Shown here one piece after another: positions 43,179-52,900 of a stretch of 64,000 nt of DNA. A program made the position numbers and the translations under genes. The notes under the pieces are model-generated. The model was not told where the DNA came from. It worked only from the letters and a program-made list of their open reading frames with translations, and ran no database searches. The number at the start of each line of letters is the position of its first letter. The first letter of the stretch is position 1. Source of the DNA: Bacteroides intestinalis DSM 17393 (GTDB taxonomy: Bacteria > Bacteroidota > Bacteroidia > Bacteroidales > Bacteroidaceae); contig NZ_ABJL02000007.1 of NCBI RefSeq assembly GCF_000172175.1, positions 248,001-312,000 on the forward strand, given 5' to 3'.

Positions 43179-45176
43179 TTAATTCCATCCCGGGTTCTGT
43201 ACCAATTTACCGTTCTTTCTCAGCACATTTCTGTCAAGCGGCCACAGATACATCTTGTTGGAAAACATACGTTTCATGGTTTTTTCTGTATTCCAAATTC
43301 TCTCTGTATAGAACTGTTCGCGTTGTGATTCGCGAGCACTTACATCCAATCCTCTGATGGGTTTGTTGTAAGCGTCATAGGCATCTTTCCAACGGCGCAA
43401 ATCCCAATAACGATGACTTTCGAAAGCAAATTCAATCAACCTTTCATGCTTAATCAGTTCACGCATCCTGCTTTGGTCGGCTGCATCGGCAGTTGTGATT
43501 CCCGGTTGACCGGCACGATAACGAATCTGATTGAAATATTTCACCATCTGATCCACATCACGAGTAACCGTCACCTGCCCATCTTCGTCCGTATACGAAC
43601 CTTCCATTTCGTTCATCGCTTCTACATACCCCAACAATACTTCGGCATAGCGGAATATCGGATAAGTTTTCGCTTTTACCACTCCATTCCAAAAGATACA
43701 ATCATCCTGATGCACATATTTCCGGCAGGTATATCCGGTCCTGGTTCTGTTATCATTATTATTCATATCAGATGCACTACCTCCGTAATAATAGTCGGTA
43801 ACATAGTTTCTGGTACCTGCTGACAAACCGTCACGGTGGGAAGTTGTAGGCCAGATACAAGCATTGAAACCAATAGTCGCATAAAAACGCGGCTCACGAC
43901 CATCATCACGATGAGCTCTGTTTCCGGAAAGAAGATAATCTGACGAGAATGTTTTATCTTGTCCCACTGCCTGCCATGATTTTTCCGCCTGAGTAGCTTC
44001 ACTAAACGGTCTACCGTCAGCCATCCGGTATTCATCAATCATATCCAAAGTAACACTAAATGAAGATATTCCCCCCAATTTGGAAGGTGTCACAAGAATA
44101 TAGTTTCCATTATTTTTTGAAAAATAGATGTATTCTTTAACCAACTCAGGCTGGTAAGTGCCATCAAACAGCGTCTTGTATGATTTATAGGGATCTATGC
44201 CTCCGGCTCCATCAGGGAAGTTGGCATCGGATACCGTCTCGGGAAGAGGCAATGTGCCTGTACCCTTTTCATTCACTATTTTAGGTACAGTATGAATGGC
44301 ATACTTATTCATATCAATAATCCGCTTGAACGTGGCGGCAGCTTTTCCCCACTTAACCTTGTCTTCCGTCTGGGCAATGAAATTCCTGCCCTCTGAGTCT
44401 TTCCAATCGGAATAATAACTGTTACCATTGAAAAGGGGGCTGGCAGCATAGAGCTGCATACGAGCTTTGAACGCCAAAGCAGCACCCTTGGTAGGTATAT
44501 ACTGCAATGCATCTATACGACTTGGAGGCAGCAATTTAGCTGCTTCTTCAAAGTCGGCACAGATTTTCTCTACACACTCATCGTAAGTGGAACGCTCGAA
44601 TGAAACTGACGCTACATCTTCGTCCGTATCGAAAGGACGGTCGGGAAGTACAACCACAGGCCCGTACAATCTTACCAAATAGAAATAGAAGTAAGCCCGC
44701 AGAAAATAAGCCCTTCCCTTGAAATCACGCATTTCCATCTCGGTAAGCTCCTGGTTTTTGGATATATTCTCCAATACGATGTTGGCCTTACGGATTCCTT
44801 TATAGCAATCGCCCCACGGATTAAACCATGTGTTCGTTTCTTTCACTTCATCATAAAGTATAGCATTTCCATTCGTTACAAACGGAACGATTGCTTCATC
44901 TGAGCCCAATCCACTGGGTAATGTAGAAGACCATCCCCAACCATTCATAAGTATTGATTCATCAGGAAGCAGTGCAGCCGCTCCATTGATATACTCTTCC
45001 GTTCTGGAGCGGGAAAGGAAAATGGAGTCCAGCGTGGTCTGATCGTACACATATTTGTCAATGTCCAAGTATTTTTCGCACGAACCGAACATAATGCTTG
45101 AGACCAAAATAACGGTTATTGCGGCTATTCTACCGAGAAAACCGAATTCTCTTTTATAATTTCCAAATTTTATCAT
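43179..45176 (-). CDS. SusD/RagB-family nutrient-binding outer-membrane lipoprotein
   Basis: 665 aa with a lipobox SIMFGSC and the SusD pattern: EKYLDIDKYVYDQTTLD at the mature N-terminus, FKGRAYFLRAYFYFYLVRLYGPVVVLPDRP (TPR-like helical core, shown here in part), and the C-terminal hallmark EFAFESHRYWDLRRWKDAY plus LWPLDRNVLRKNGKLVQNPGW. SusD binds oligosaccharides and closes the SusC channel. Gene order SusC-SusD-DUF1735 with gaps of 15 and 25 bp. Longer than the classic SusD (~550 aa). Confidence 0.92.
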   Translation of the reverse strand: MIKFGNYKREFGFLGRIAAITVILVSSIMFGSCEKYLDIDKYVYDQTTLDSIFLSRSRTEEYINGAAALLPDESILMNGWGWSSTLPSGLGSDEAIVPFVTNGNAILYDEVKETNTWFNPWGDCYKGIRKANIVLENISKNQELTEMEMRDFKGRAYFLRAYFYFYLVRLYGPVVVLPDRPFDTDEDVASVSFERSTYDECVEKICADFEEAAKLLPPSRIDALQYIPTKGAALAFKARMQLYAASPLFNGNSYYSDWKDSEGRNFIAQTEDKVKWGKAAATFKRIIDMNKYAIHTVPKIVNEKGTGTLPLPETVSDANFPDGAGGIDPYKSYKTLFDGTYQPELVKEYIYFSKNNGNYILVTPSKLGGISSFSVTLDMIDEYRMADGRPFSEATQAEKSWQAVGQDKTFSSDYLLSGNRAHRDDGREPRFYATIGFNACIWPTTSHRDGLSAGTRNYVTDYYYGGSASDMNNNDNRTRTGYTCRKYVHQDDCIFWNGVVKAKTYPIFRYAEVLLGYVEAMNEMEGSYTDEDGQVTVTRDVDQMVKYFNQIRYRAGQPGITTADAADQSRMRELIKHERLIEFAFESHRYWDLRRWKDAYDAYNKPIRGLDVSARESQREQFYTERIWNTEKTMKRMFSNKMYLWPLDRNVLRKNGKLVQNPGWN

Positions 45177-45191
45177 AATTGTCAGGTTATA

Positions 45192-48100
45192 TTAGAATGA
45201 AAGATTAAGCTGTAAAGTATACACTCGCTGGACAGGATAGACTGTTCCATTGTCTCCTGCTTGTGCGGGATCCAGCATCTTCTCTTTAGACCAAACTGCC
45301 AAATTGTCTCCAATCACACTAATTACTGCTTTCTGAAGACCAAACTTTTTCAGGAATTGGTTCTTGAGTGTATAAGAGACTTGCACATTCTTCAGACGCA
45401 AGTAACTACCATCAGACAACCAAAAAGAAGATGATTGACTATTATTACTGCTACCTCCATAATAAAGACGAGGGTACTTGGCGTTCGGATTCTCGGTGGC
45501 AGGGTCGCCTGAGATTTCACGTGAAATCCATCGGTTTGCCGGATTGGCAAAGTCTGTAATCACATTACCAGCTGTACTACCCGAGAATGGCTGATACATA
45601 TTTCCACCTTTAAAATAGGTCACGCGGCTTACTCCCTCGAACAGGACACTTACATTAAAGTTCTTCCAGTTAAACTCTGTGGCAAATCCATACTGTATCT
45701 GAGGCACATAAGAATACTTCAAAGGTACAATATCATCCCAATTGACAATGCCATCACCATTGACATCCTTATACTTGATGTCACCAGGCAAGTAATTGCC
45801 AAAATCCTGACGAGGACTATTATCTATATCTGCCTGGTCTTTAAACAGGCCCAAAGCTATCAAGCCTCGGTTAATTCCACTTTGATATCCTACGGCTGAT
45901 TGGTAATCGTATTTCTTAAGATCTTCCTCGAAATTGGTGATTTTGTTCATGGACTGTGTGTAGTTGGCACGTATAATCAGGTATTTGTCATTGTCACCCA
46001 AAGGCTGCGTATATGAGATATGTCCATCCATACCCCAGCTCTTCATTTCACCTACATTGGCCCAAGGTAATGACGGAAGTCCCATCTCTTCGGGTACACT
46101 CTGGCGTTGTTGATAAATACCTGAACGTATATCCTGGAAGAAATCGACTGTCATTTCAAAACGTTCGTGGAAGAAACGTGTATCAATACCGATGTCAGCT
46201 TTCTTGGCCTTTTCCCAGCGCAGGTTGCTGGAACCCACTTGCGTTTCGGTCAAACCGGAACCGTTATTCCAACTGCCGGAACCTGTGTGACCAATCAAAG
46301 TCAGATAGGGAAAACGTACCGAGTCATCCCAAGTGAGACGGTCATTACCTACTATACCATACGAAGCCCTGATTTTGAAATAATTGATAAAATTGTCCTT
46401 ATTACGCCAGAAGCGATATTGCGTGGGAGCCCAACCTATAGAAACAGCGGGAAACCAACCAAATTTCTTACCTTTCTCAAAAGCCTCCGAACCGGTGTAA
46501 CCCATATTAAATTCGGCCATATAAGTATCATCATACGAATAAGAGAAACGGCTTGAGTAACTATTATAACGTTTAGGGATAGCAGTCAGCAATTGATTAT
46601 ATTTCGATGCTTCATAATCGCTCCATTCGGCCTTCACCAAAGCACCTACCTTATGTACCTTATTAAATGTCTGGTCGTAATTCAGTCGGAAATCCCAATA
46701 AATTCTACGCTCAGTGTCATTCCAATTTGTATAATAGGGCTCCACTGCATCAGATATTTTCTCCAAATCGAGTGTTCCATCACGTTTATAACCATGAGCA
46801 TAATAAATGGCCGGCATTTTTTCGCGAACTTGGGTTCTCGCACCTATCGAATTAATGTTGACCAATCCTGCAATACTCAGTCCGGGAGTTATCATCTTCA
46901 AATCCTGATTGAGCTGCATCGTGATTTTATTGTCATTGGAATAGAACTTACGATAACCCGTCATATTCAACAATACATACGGACTGATATTCGATTTATC
47001 AGTGCCATATCCAGGTGCCTGCCCTGTGGTGTACATCAACGGTACTGTCACCGGAGTCAGATTGGATTGTGCCTGCCACAATACCTTACTGTCGTTTCCA
47101 TATCCCGGATAATTCTGAGTAACAATCACAGTCTCTTCATTCAGCGAGAGCGTAGTGGTGGGAGTGACATTCACATCCACATTGGCACGGAAATTAAACT
47201 TGTTGTAATTTACGTTCGTATTGTATTTGTTTACCCCTTTGTCTTGCTTAAAAATAGCATCTTTTGTCGTAAAACCAGCACTGATGTAATAACGAGCCAC
47301 TTCACCACCTCCCGATGCACTCAGGAAGTATTGTTGGTTCCAGGTATAGTCTTTCAAGATAACATCCCGCCAATCCACATCCGGATGAAAATCAGGATCC
47401 ATGTGATTTCTAAACAGTGCCAAATCCACATCCGTATAAACAGGAATACGTCCACGTGTCACGGCAGCTTCGTTGGCGAGTGCCGCATATTCCGCAGCAC
47501 GTACATATTTGGGCATTTGAGGAGAATAAGAAATACCAGTATTTGCCTTCACCTGCAAATTCAGCTTTCCCGCCTTACCCTTCTTGGTACTTACCAATAC
47601 TACACCGTTGGCACCACGCACACCATAAACCGCCGTAGAAGAGGCATCCTTCAAGATAGAGAAACTTTCGATGTCTTCGGGGTCGAGCGTATTCAAGTTA
47701 CCTTCGATACCGTCAATCAATACCAAGGCACCCTGTCCGGCACCAAAGGTACTAATACCACGCACCCAGAACTCGGAGAAATCCTTACCCGGCTCTCCAC
47801 TACGTGTAACGGAAATGATGCCCGGAACACGTCCGCCCAACATGTTGCTTATGGAAGTGGCAGGAGTTTTCAACGTAGCCACCTCAACTCCAGTAATGGC
47901 ACCTGTCACATTAATCTTCTTCTGTACCTTACCCGATGCCGTAATCACAACCTCGTCCATTACATTCGAACTCTCCTTCAACACCACGCGCATGCGCTCG
48001 TCACTCTTGTTCATCTTTATCTCCTGAGGATCATACCCCACATAGGATATGACCAACGTATGCCCGGCTTTGATACCCCCTATCTTGAAACGACCGTCAA

Positions 48101-48275
48101 TATCCGTAATGGCACCCATAGAAGGAACTTCCTTTACAGAAATCGATACTCCGATTAAGAGTTCGCCTTTCTCGTCCATAACCGAACCCGAAGCTACCAC
48201 AGTCTGTTGCGCATAGGCCAAATTCATAGAACTTACCCATGCCATAAGAAACAGTAATATATGTTTAATCTTCAT
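45192..48275 (-). CDS. SusC/RagA-family TonB-linked outer-membrane transporter
   Basis: 1027 aa. Signal peptide ending YAQQ, an N-terminal carboxypeptidase-like domain (ASGSVMDEKGELLIGVSI, IGGIKAGHTLVISYVGYDPQ), a plug domain (SILKDASSTAVYGVRGANGV is the SusC signature) and a long beta-barrel ending in LQLNLSF with a C-terminal aromatic. It imports oligosaccharides together with the adjacent SusD-like protein. First barrel gene of the PUL after the IPT/NHL lipoprotein. Confidence 0.93.
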   Translation of the reverse strand: MKIKHILLFLMAWVSSMNLAYAQQTVVASGSVMDEKGELLIGVSISVKEVPSMGAITDIDGRFKIGGIKAGHTLVISYVGYDPQEIKMNKSDERMRVVLKESSNVMDEVVITASGKVQKKINVTGAITGVEVATLKTPATSISNMLGGRVPGIISVTRSGEPGKDFSEFWVRGISTFGAGQGALVLIDGIEGNLNTLDPEDIESFSILKDASSTAVYGVRGANGVVLVSTKKGKAGKLNLQVKANTGISYSPQMPKYVRAAEYAALANEAAVTRGRIPVYTDVDLALFRNHMDPDFHPDVDWRDVILKDYTWNQQYFLSASGGGEVARYYISAGFTTKDAIFKQDKGVNKYNTNVNYNKFNFRANVDVNVTPTTTLSLNEETVIVTQNYPGYGNDSKVLWQAQSNLTPVTVPLMYTTGQAPGYGTDKSNISPYVLLNMTGYRKFYSNDNKITMQLNQDLKMITPGLSIAGLVNINSIGARTQVREKMPAIYYAHGYKRDGTLDLEKISDAVEPYYTNWNDTERRIYWDFRLNYDQTFNKVHKVGALVKAEWSDYEASKYNQLLTAIPKRYNSYSSRFSYSYDDTYMAEFNMGYTGSEAFEKGKKFGWFPAVSIGWAPTQYRFWRNKDNFINYFKIRASYGIVGNDRLTWDDSVRFPYLTLIGHTGSGSWNNGSGLTETQVGSSNLRWEKAKKADIGIDTRFFHERFEMTVDFFQDIRSGIYQQRQSVPEEMGLPSLPWANVGEMKSWGMDGHISYTQPLGDNDKYLIIRANYTQSMNKITNFEEDLKKYDYQSAVGYQSGINRGLIALGLFKDQADIDNSPRQDFGNYLPGDIKYKDVNGDGIVNWDDIVPLKYSYVPQIQYGFATEFNWKNFNVSVLFEGVSRVTYFKGGNMYQPFSGSTAGNVITDFANPANRWISREISGDPATENPNAKYPRLYYGGSSNNSQSSSFWLSDGSYLRLKNVQVSYTLKNQFLKKFGLQKAVISVIGDNLAVWSKEKMLDPAQAGDNGTVYPVQRVYTLQLNLSF

Positions 48276-48303
48276 CTTGATTCATTTTATATGATTTCTA
48301 CTT

Positions 48304-49632
48304 TTATTCAATTGTCATTTTCCGGATTGCCTTTGAAGATTCTTCACCAATGAAGAAGTTCTCTTCCGAATCCAAAGCAATACACAATGGATTATCAAAC
48401 AATGCATCCGTAGGGAATCCGTTAAGTCTTCCTGACCGATCGGGAGCTCCCGCTACCAAAGAAACAAGCCTTCCTTTGATTTTCACAATGCAATGGCTAT
48501 TTTTGCAACATACATAGAGTTCACCGTTACTATTCACCGCCATTCCGCAAGGTTCTTTCAATACGGCATCGGTCAATCTATCTCCAAAAGCTGTAGCCAA
48601 CCATCCCGGTTGGAAGCCGGCATAGCGTTCCACTTGCCATGCGCCCGAAGTATCTTTCCATATCTTCACAATGCCATTACTCTCAGGATAAGAAGCGAAA
48701 AAACACTTATCGTATTTACTATAAGTCAGATAATGCCTCCACTGGCTGGTATTCACTCCATCAAAAGCCGGGTAATCTGATGTAGCAAATAACTTTGTAT
48801 AACCTTTATCTTCCAAATCTATTTCATAAAGACCATCACCGGACATTGCATACAAATAGCGGTCATCTTCGGCATAAGCCAATGCCCCCTGGCAATCGCC
48901 TTGGAAAGGTATTGTGAGACCAAGAGAGTTTAAAATCCATCCATCCGCACGGGTAGCTGTGTATAAAGCACCTCCACTACGGGGCATGATGCTCACTTTT
49001 TCTCTTGAACTATCAACTGCAACAGCACCCATATAACCAATATTAATCAGACGAATCACCGTATTATCCTCTAATGACACAAAATAGGTACGGTCGCCCC
49101 ATCCTCCTCCAACGAAAATGAAATTATCACTCTTTTGTCCTGCAACAGCTACAATTCCTGTACACTCATTCATTCGGAATTCTTCTATTTTACTGTCATC
49201 TGACGATGTCCATCCGTCTTCACCAAATTTTCCCAATATTGTTTTCACAGATTGAGTTTGATAATACTTAAACTTCACATTGTCAGAGGTGTACCTTTTA
49301 CCTTCCACTTCCAATGTTATCTCGTTATAGCCGGGCAACTGCTTGGGGATAAGCCCATACAATTCATTTCCGTTGTTGTTTACTATAACCGCTTCCTTGT
49401 CGGCAAAGAAAACTTTGACTTTTCCGGTCGTGTCAACCGGAAAGTTTCCTTTGATAATAAAAGAATCGTTGATTCTTCCCCAGTCGGGTGACATGGATTT
49501 TAACTCAATAGGCTTGCTCGAATCATAATAGTTGCCTATTTCAGGCCATTTCTCAATTACTTCTTCGCCATTGCAACTTGCGAACAAAATACTTAAGAAA
49601 AGAAAAACAAAATAAAGCTTGTTGTTCTTCAT
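48304..49632 (-). CDS. IPT/TIG plus NHL-repeat surface lipoprotein, first gene of the PUL operon
   Basis: Start at 49632 (MKNNKLYFVFLFLSILFASC, lipobox FASC); the frame is open 11 codons earlier. Residues ~35-130 form an IPT/TIG Ig-like domain (PIELKSMSPDWGRINDSFIIKG, shortened here), the rest is an NHL-like propeller (EPCGMAVNSNGELYVCCKNS, FDNPLCIALDSEENFFIGEE). Such IPT/NHL lipoproteins precede SusC in several Bacteroides PULs and are thought to bind glycan. Promoter with doubled operator at 49894. Confidence 0.8.
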   Translation of the reverse strand: MKNNKLYFVFLFLSILFASCNGEEVIEKWPEIGNYYDSSKPIELKSMSPDWGRINDSFIIKGNFPVDTTGKVKVFFADKEAVIVNNNGNELYGLIPKQLPGYNEITLEVEGKRYTSDNVKFKYYQTQSVKTILGKFGEDGWTSSDDSKIEEFRMNECTGIVAVAGQKSDNFIFVGGGWGDRTYFVSLEDNTVIRLINIGYMGAVAVDSSREKVSIMPRSGGALYTATRADGWILNSLGLTIPFQGDCQGALAYAEDDRYLYAMSGDGLYEIDLEDKGYTKLFATSDYPAFDGVNTSQWRHYLTYSKYDKCFFASYPESNGIVKIWKDTSGAWQVERYAGFQPGWLATAFGDRLTDAVLKEPCGMAVNSNGELYVCCKNSHCIVKIKGRLVSLVAGAPDRSGRLNGFPTDALFDNPLCIALDSEENFFIGEESSKAIRKMTIE

Positions 49633-49705
49633 AATATATAAGTAGTGGGGTTCTATGCTTTTCATTACTAATAGTAGTCATTGGTACCAGCCCCCCTTTA
49701 AATAC

Positions 49706-49713
49706 CAAAGCTA
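49706..49713 (-). promoter_or_regulatory. Second -7 type box for the PUL operon
   Basis: TAGCTTTG on the minus strand, 75 nt before the IPT/NHL gene start. It lacks the TATCT repeats that accompany the farther box. Confidence 0.3.
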
Positions 49714-49893
49714 CGTAAAACTCATTGCAGATTACCGAAAGTGATATGTATCGTTACGGTTATCTCTGATTTTACAATCTTTACATAAATAGCTGACTTA
49801 ACCGTCATCATCATACATACATTTCATAAGATTAACTTGATTAGATTTAACATTACAATAACTCCATCGACATACATTCCGTACATCGATACA

Positions 49894-49958
49894 CAAAGCT
49901 ACAGAAGTGTACCCAATACACTTTTAGATATTAGATATATAATTTTAGATATTAGATA
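49894..49958 (-). promoter_or_regulatory. PUL promoter with the best-conserved doubled 21-nt operator
   Basis: On the minus strand TATCTAATATCTAAAA occurs twice, starting at 49958 and 49937, identical over 16 nt and 21 nt apart. The TAGCTTTG box starts at 49901, 36 nt after the second copy. The regulator gene (HTCS) lies just upstream. Best candidate for an HTCS binding site in the window. Confidence 0.65.
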
Positions 49959-49999
49959 ATCTATACTACAAACGATAAAAAATAGGAAAAAGAAGTAAA

Positions 50000-52900
50000 T
50001 TAGACCTCTGTAGGAGACTTACCAAAGTACTTTTTAAATACCGTACTAAAGTAACTGATACTGGAATAACCACAAAGTTCGCTAACTTCCGTGATGGTGT
50101 ATTTATGAGATTGGAGTAATTCTAAAGCTCGGTTTAAACGAATGGATTTAATAAACTCAATAGGTGATTGACCTGTCAATGCTTTTATTTTTTTATATAA
50201 TAGTGAACCGCTCACATGCATTTCCATAGCAAAGCTTTCTTTGTCAAAATCCAGATTTTGCATATTATTATGAATTACTTCCACGGCTTTTTTCACAAAC
50301 TGATCATTAAGCTCATTCGCCAAAATAACCTGTTGCTCATCATTCTCCGGTTTTATCAATTTCAAAGCTTTCTCTCTGACAATTTCCCTGTTTCGCATAA
50401 GGGACTTTATCCGTTGCTCCAAAAGTGATATATCAAAAGGCTTTGTGATATAATCTTCTGCCCCCAGACCTAAACCTTCCAATTGGTCACTTTTATCACA
50501 AAGTGAAGTTAACAGGATTACCGGAATATGCGAAGTTTCAAAAGTAGATTTAATCAATTTACATAACTCAAACCCATCCATATCAGGCATCATCACATCC
50601 GAAATAGTCAATTCAGGAGATTCTTTCTGAAGCAATTCCCATGCTTCATTGCCATTGCCAGCCTCTAAAATGTAATATTGATTTTCAAAAGAACACTTCA
50701 GGAAGTTCCGCAAATCCTTATTATCATCTACGATTAATATAGATTTCTTCTTTCCGGATCTATCATCTTCCTGTTTATATTCCGACTGATCAGACGGACC
50801 ATCGGCAGATATGATATTACCCAGTTCTTCATGTCCAACAGGTGCAACTTCAACCACTTCTTTATAAGGGATGTTTATTTTGAATAAAGAACCTTCATTC
50901 TCCTTACTTTCAAGCGAGACTTTTCCCTCATGCATCAAAACGTAATTTTTCACCAACAACAGGCCTATCCCGGAACCTACCATGCGTGAATTAACCTTAT
51001 TATCTCCCCTATAAAACTCTTTGAACAACTTTTTCTGAGCATTATCCGAGATACCCAATCCATAATCTCTTACCTCCAAGCTCCAATAGTACTCATTACA
51101 ATTCAATGTAAGCTCCACTTTACCATTCGTATGGGAATATTTGATTGCATTAGATATCAAATTATCAACGACTTTCTCTATTTTCAATTCATCGACAGCT
51201 GACATATAAGATTCCTTGTTAGAGACAAACTCTAATATAACATTCTTTTTCCCTGCTGTAGACTTGAACATCGTTTTCCGCCTATATACCAAATTAACAA
51301 TATCAACCATTACCAAAAACAGTTGTCCTTTTCCCATATCTACTTTCTGGAAATCCAGAAGTTGGGTTGCAACATTAGATAAGCGTTCAGACTGTTCCAT
51401 AGCCAGATTCAGATAATAATGTCCTTTCTCTGACAATTCTTCCTCTTTATTCAATTCCTGAATAGGTGCATTTATCAGCGTTATCGATGTACGAAGATCA
51501 TGAGCAGTATTTGTGAAAAAACGAATTTTATCTTCGGCATGGCGCTGTTTTAAACGATTTATATAGAATTTAAGCACAAAGAATGTAGTACTCATTATAA
51601 TAATGAATATCACCAGGCGGAACCACCACGTCTGCCAGTAAAGCGGAATAACGTGTATATCCAATGTACGTTCATCAACTATCTGAGAAAGTGAATTATT
51701 GTACATTCTTACTTTAAGCCGGAAATTACCATTAGGAATATTGGTATAAGTAATTATTTGCTGACTGGAAGGATGTGACCACTCCACATCAAGACCTTCC
51801 ATTTTCCATGAAAATTTTATTTCTTTGGAAGAAACACCAATAGGCAATACCTCAAGCGTCAGAGTATTCTGATCATATTTGAATGAAATATCAGTTTGCT
51901 TATTTACCGGGATTCCACGCAACAAATCCTGATTTTCTCTGATAGAACTACCGGAAATATTGATATTCTGGAAATAAATCTGCCCGTTGAGCTGGGTATG
52001 ATATAACTTATCTGGATTAAACATTACCGCTCCATTATTGGTACCCCACATCAATTCGCCATTGCGTAATTTGCAGCTGGCATTCACATTGAACGAAGCA
52101 CTGGAAAGAGCCAAAGTGGAATAATAAGTATGTACCGTACTGTCGGCAGGATTATAGCGACACAATCCATTTTCCGTTCCTAACCATAGATACCCATTAT
52201 CATACATAACACTGTTAACATAATTAGATGGCAATCCGGATTCCACTGTTATTTTATGAGTTTCACGATTCGTATAATTATAGTGTAGCAATCCGTCTCC
52301 GGAAGTAGCCACCCAAATATCATCCTCCATTACTAAAATATCTTGTGCAAGGCATTCTGGTAAAAAAGATATTTGCCCTGTTTCTTTGTCTAACAAAAGC
52401 ACAGAATAAGTACAGGCCAACAACATTTTTCCTGGAGAAAACTCCATAAACGTACGCATGGGCTGTGCACCATACGTATGAAAACGTTTTTCTTTCGTCA
52501 AATAACATATTACATCTTGGATACCCCCAATCCAAATATCACCCTCGCTATCCTTATATATATTCATTATGAATTTACCATCAGACTTCAAATCCGATGT
52601 ATTCCGTGGATAATGAACCAATTCTTTTCCGGTATTCCGATCTAAAACATAAAATCCGGATGAGAACGACCCCGCCCAGATGTTTCCTTCATTATCTTCA
52701 CATAATGCCAGAAATACCTGTGCCTGTGCCTGTTTATTCTGATAATAAATATCCCATTCATTAGTGGCTACTCTCCACCTGCTTATCCCATTATTCGTAG
52801 CAAACCAGATATCTCCTTTGCTATCTTCAAGTATCTTGTTTACATTATCATTCCCTAAAGAATTCGGATTATTAACCTGATGGGTAATTTGATTAATTAA

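Larger units (their letters stand above)
49633..49999. other. PUL promoter region between IPT/NHL lipoprotein and HTCS genes
   Basis: 367 bp, AT-rich, no gene. It has the doubled operator with its box (49894-49958) and a second TAnnTTTG match (TAGCTTTG on the minus strand, 49706-49713) nearer the gene. No repeat array. Confidence 0.6.

Noticed and set aside
46593..48158. 521-codon open frame on the plus strand
   Set aside because: It is antisense to the SusC-like gene; composition is His/Arg/Ile-rich with no domain or leader, and the SusC frame is certain.
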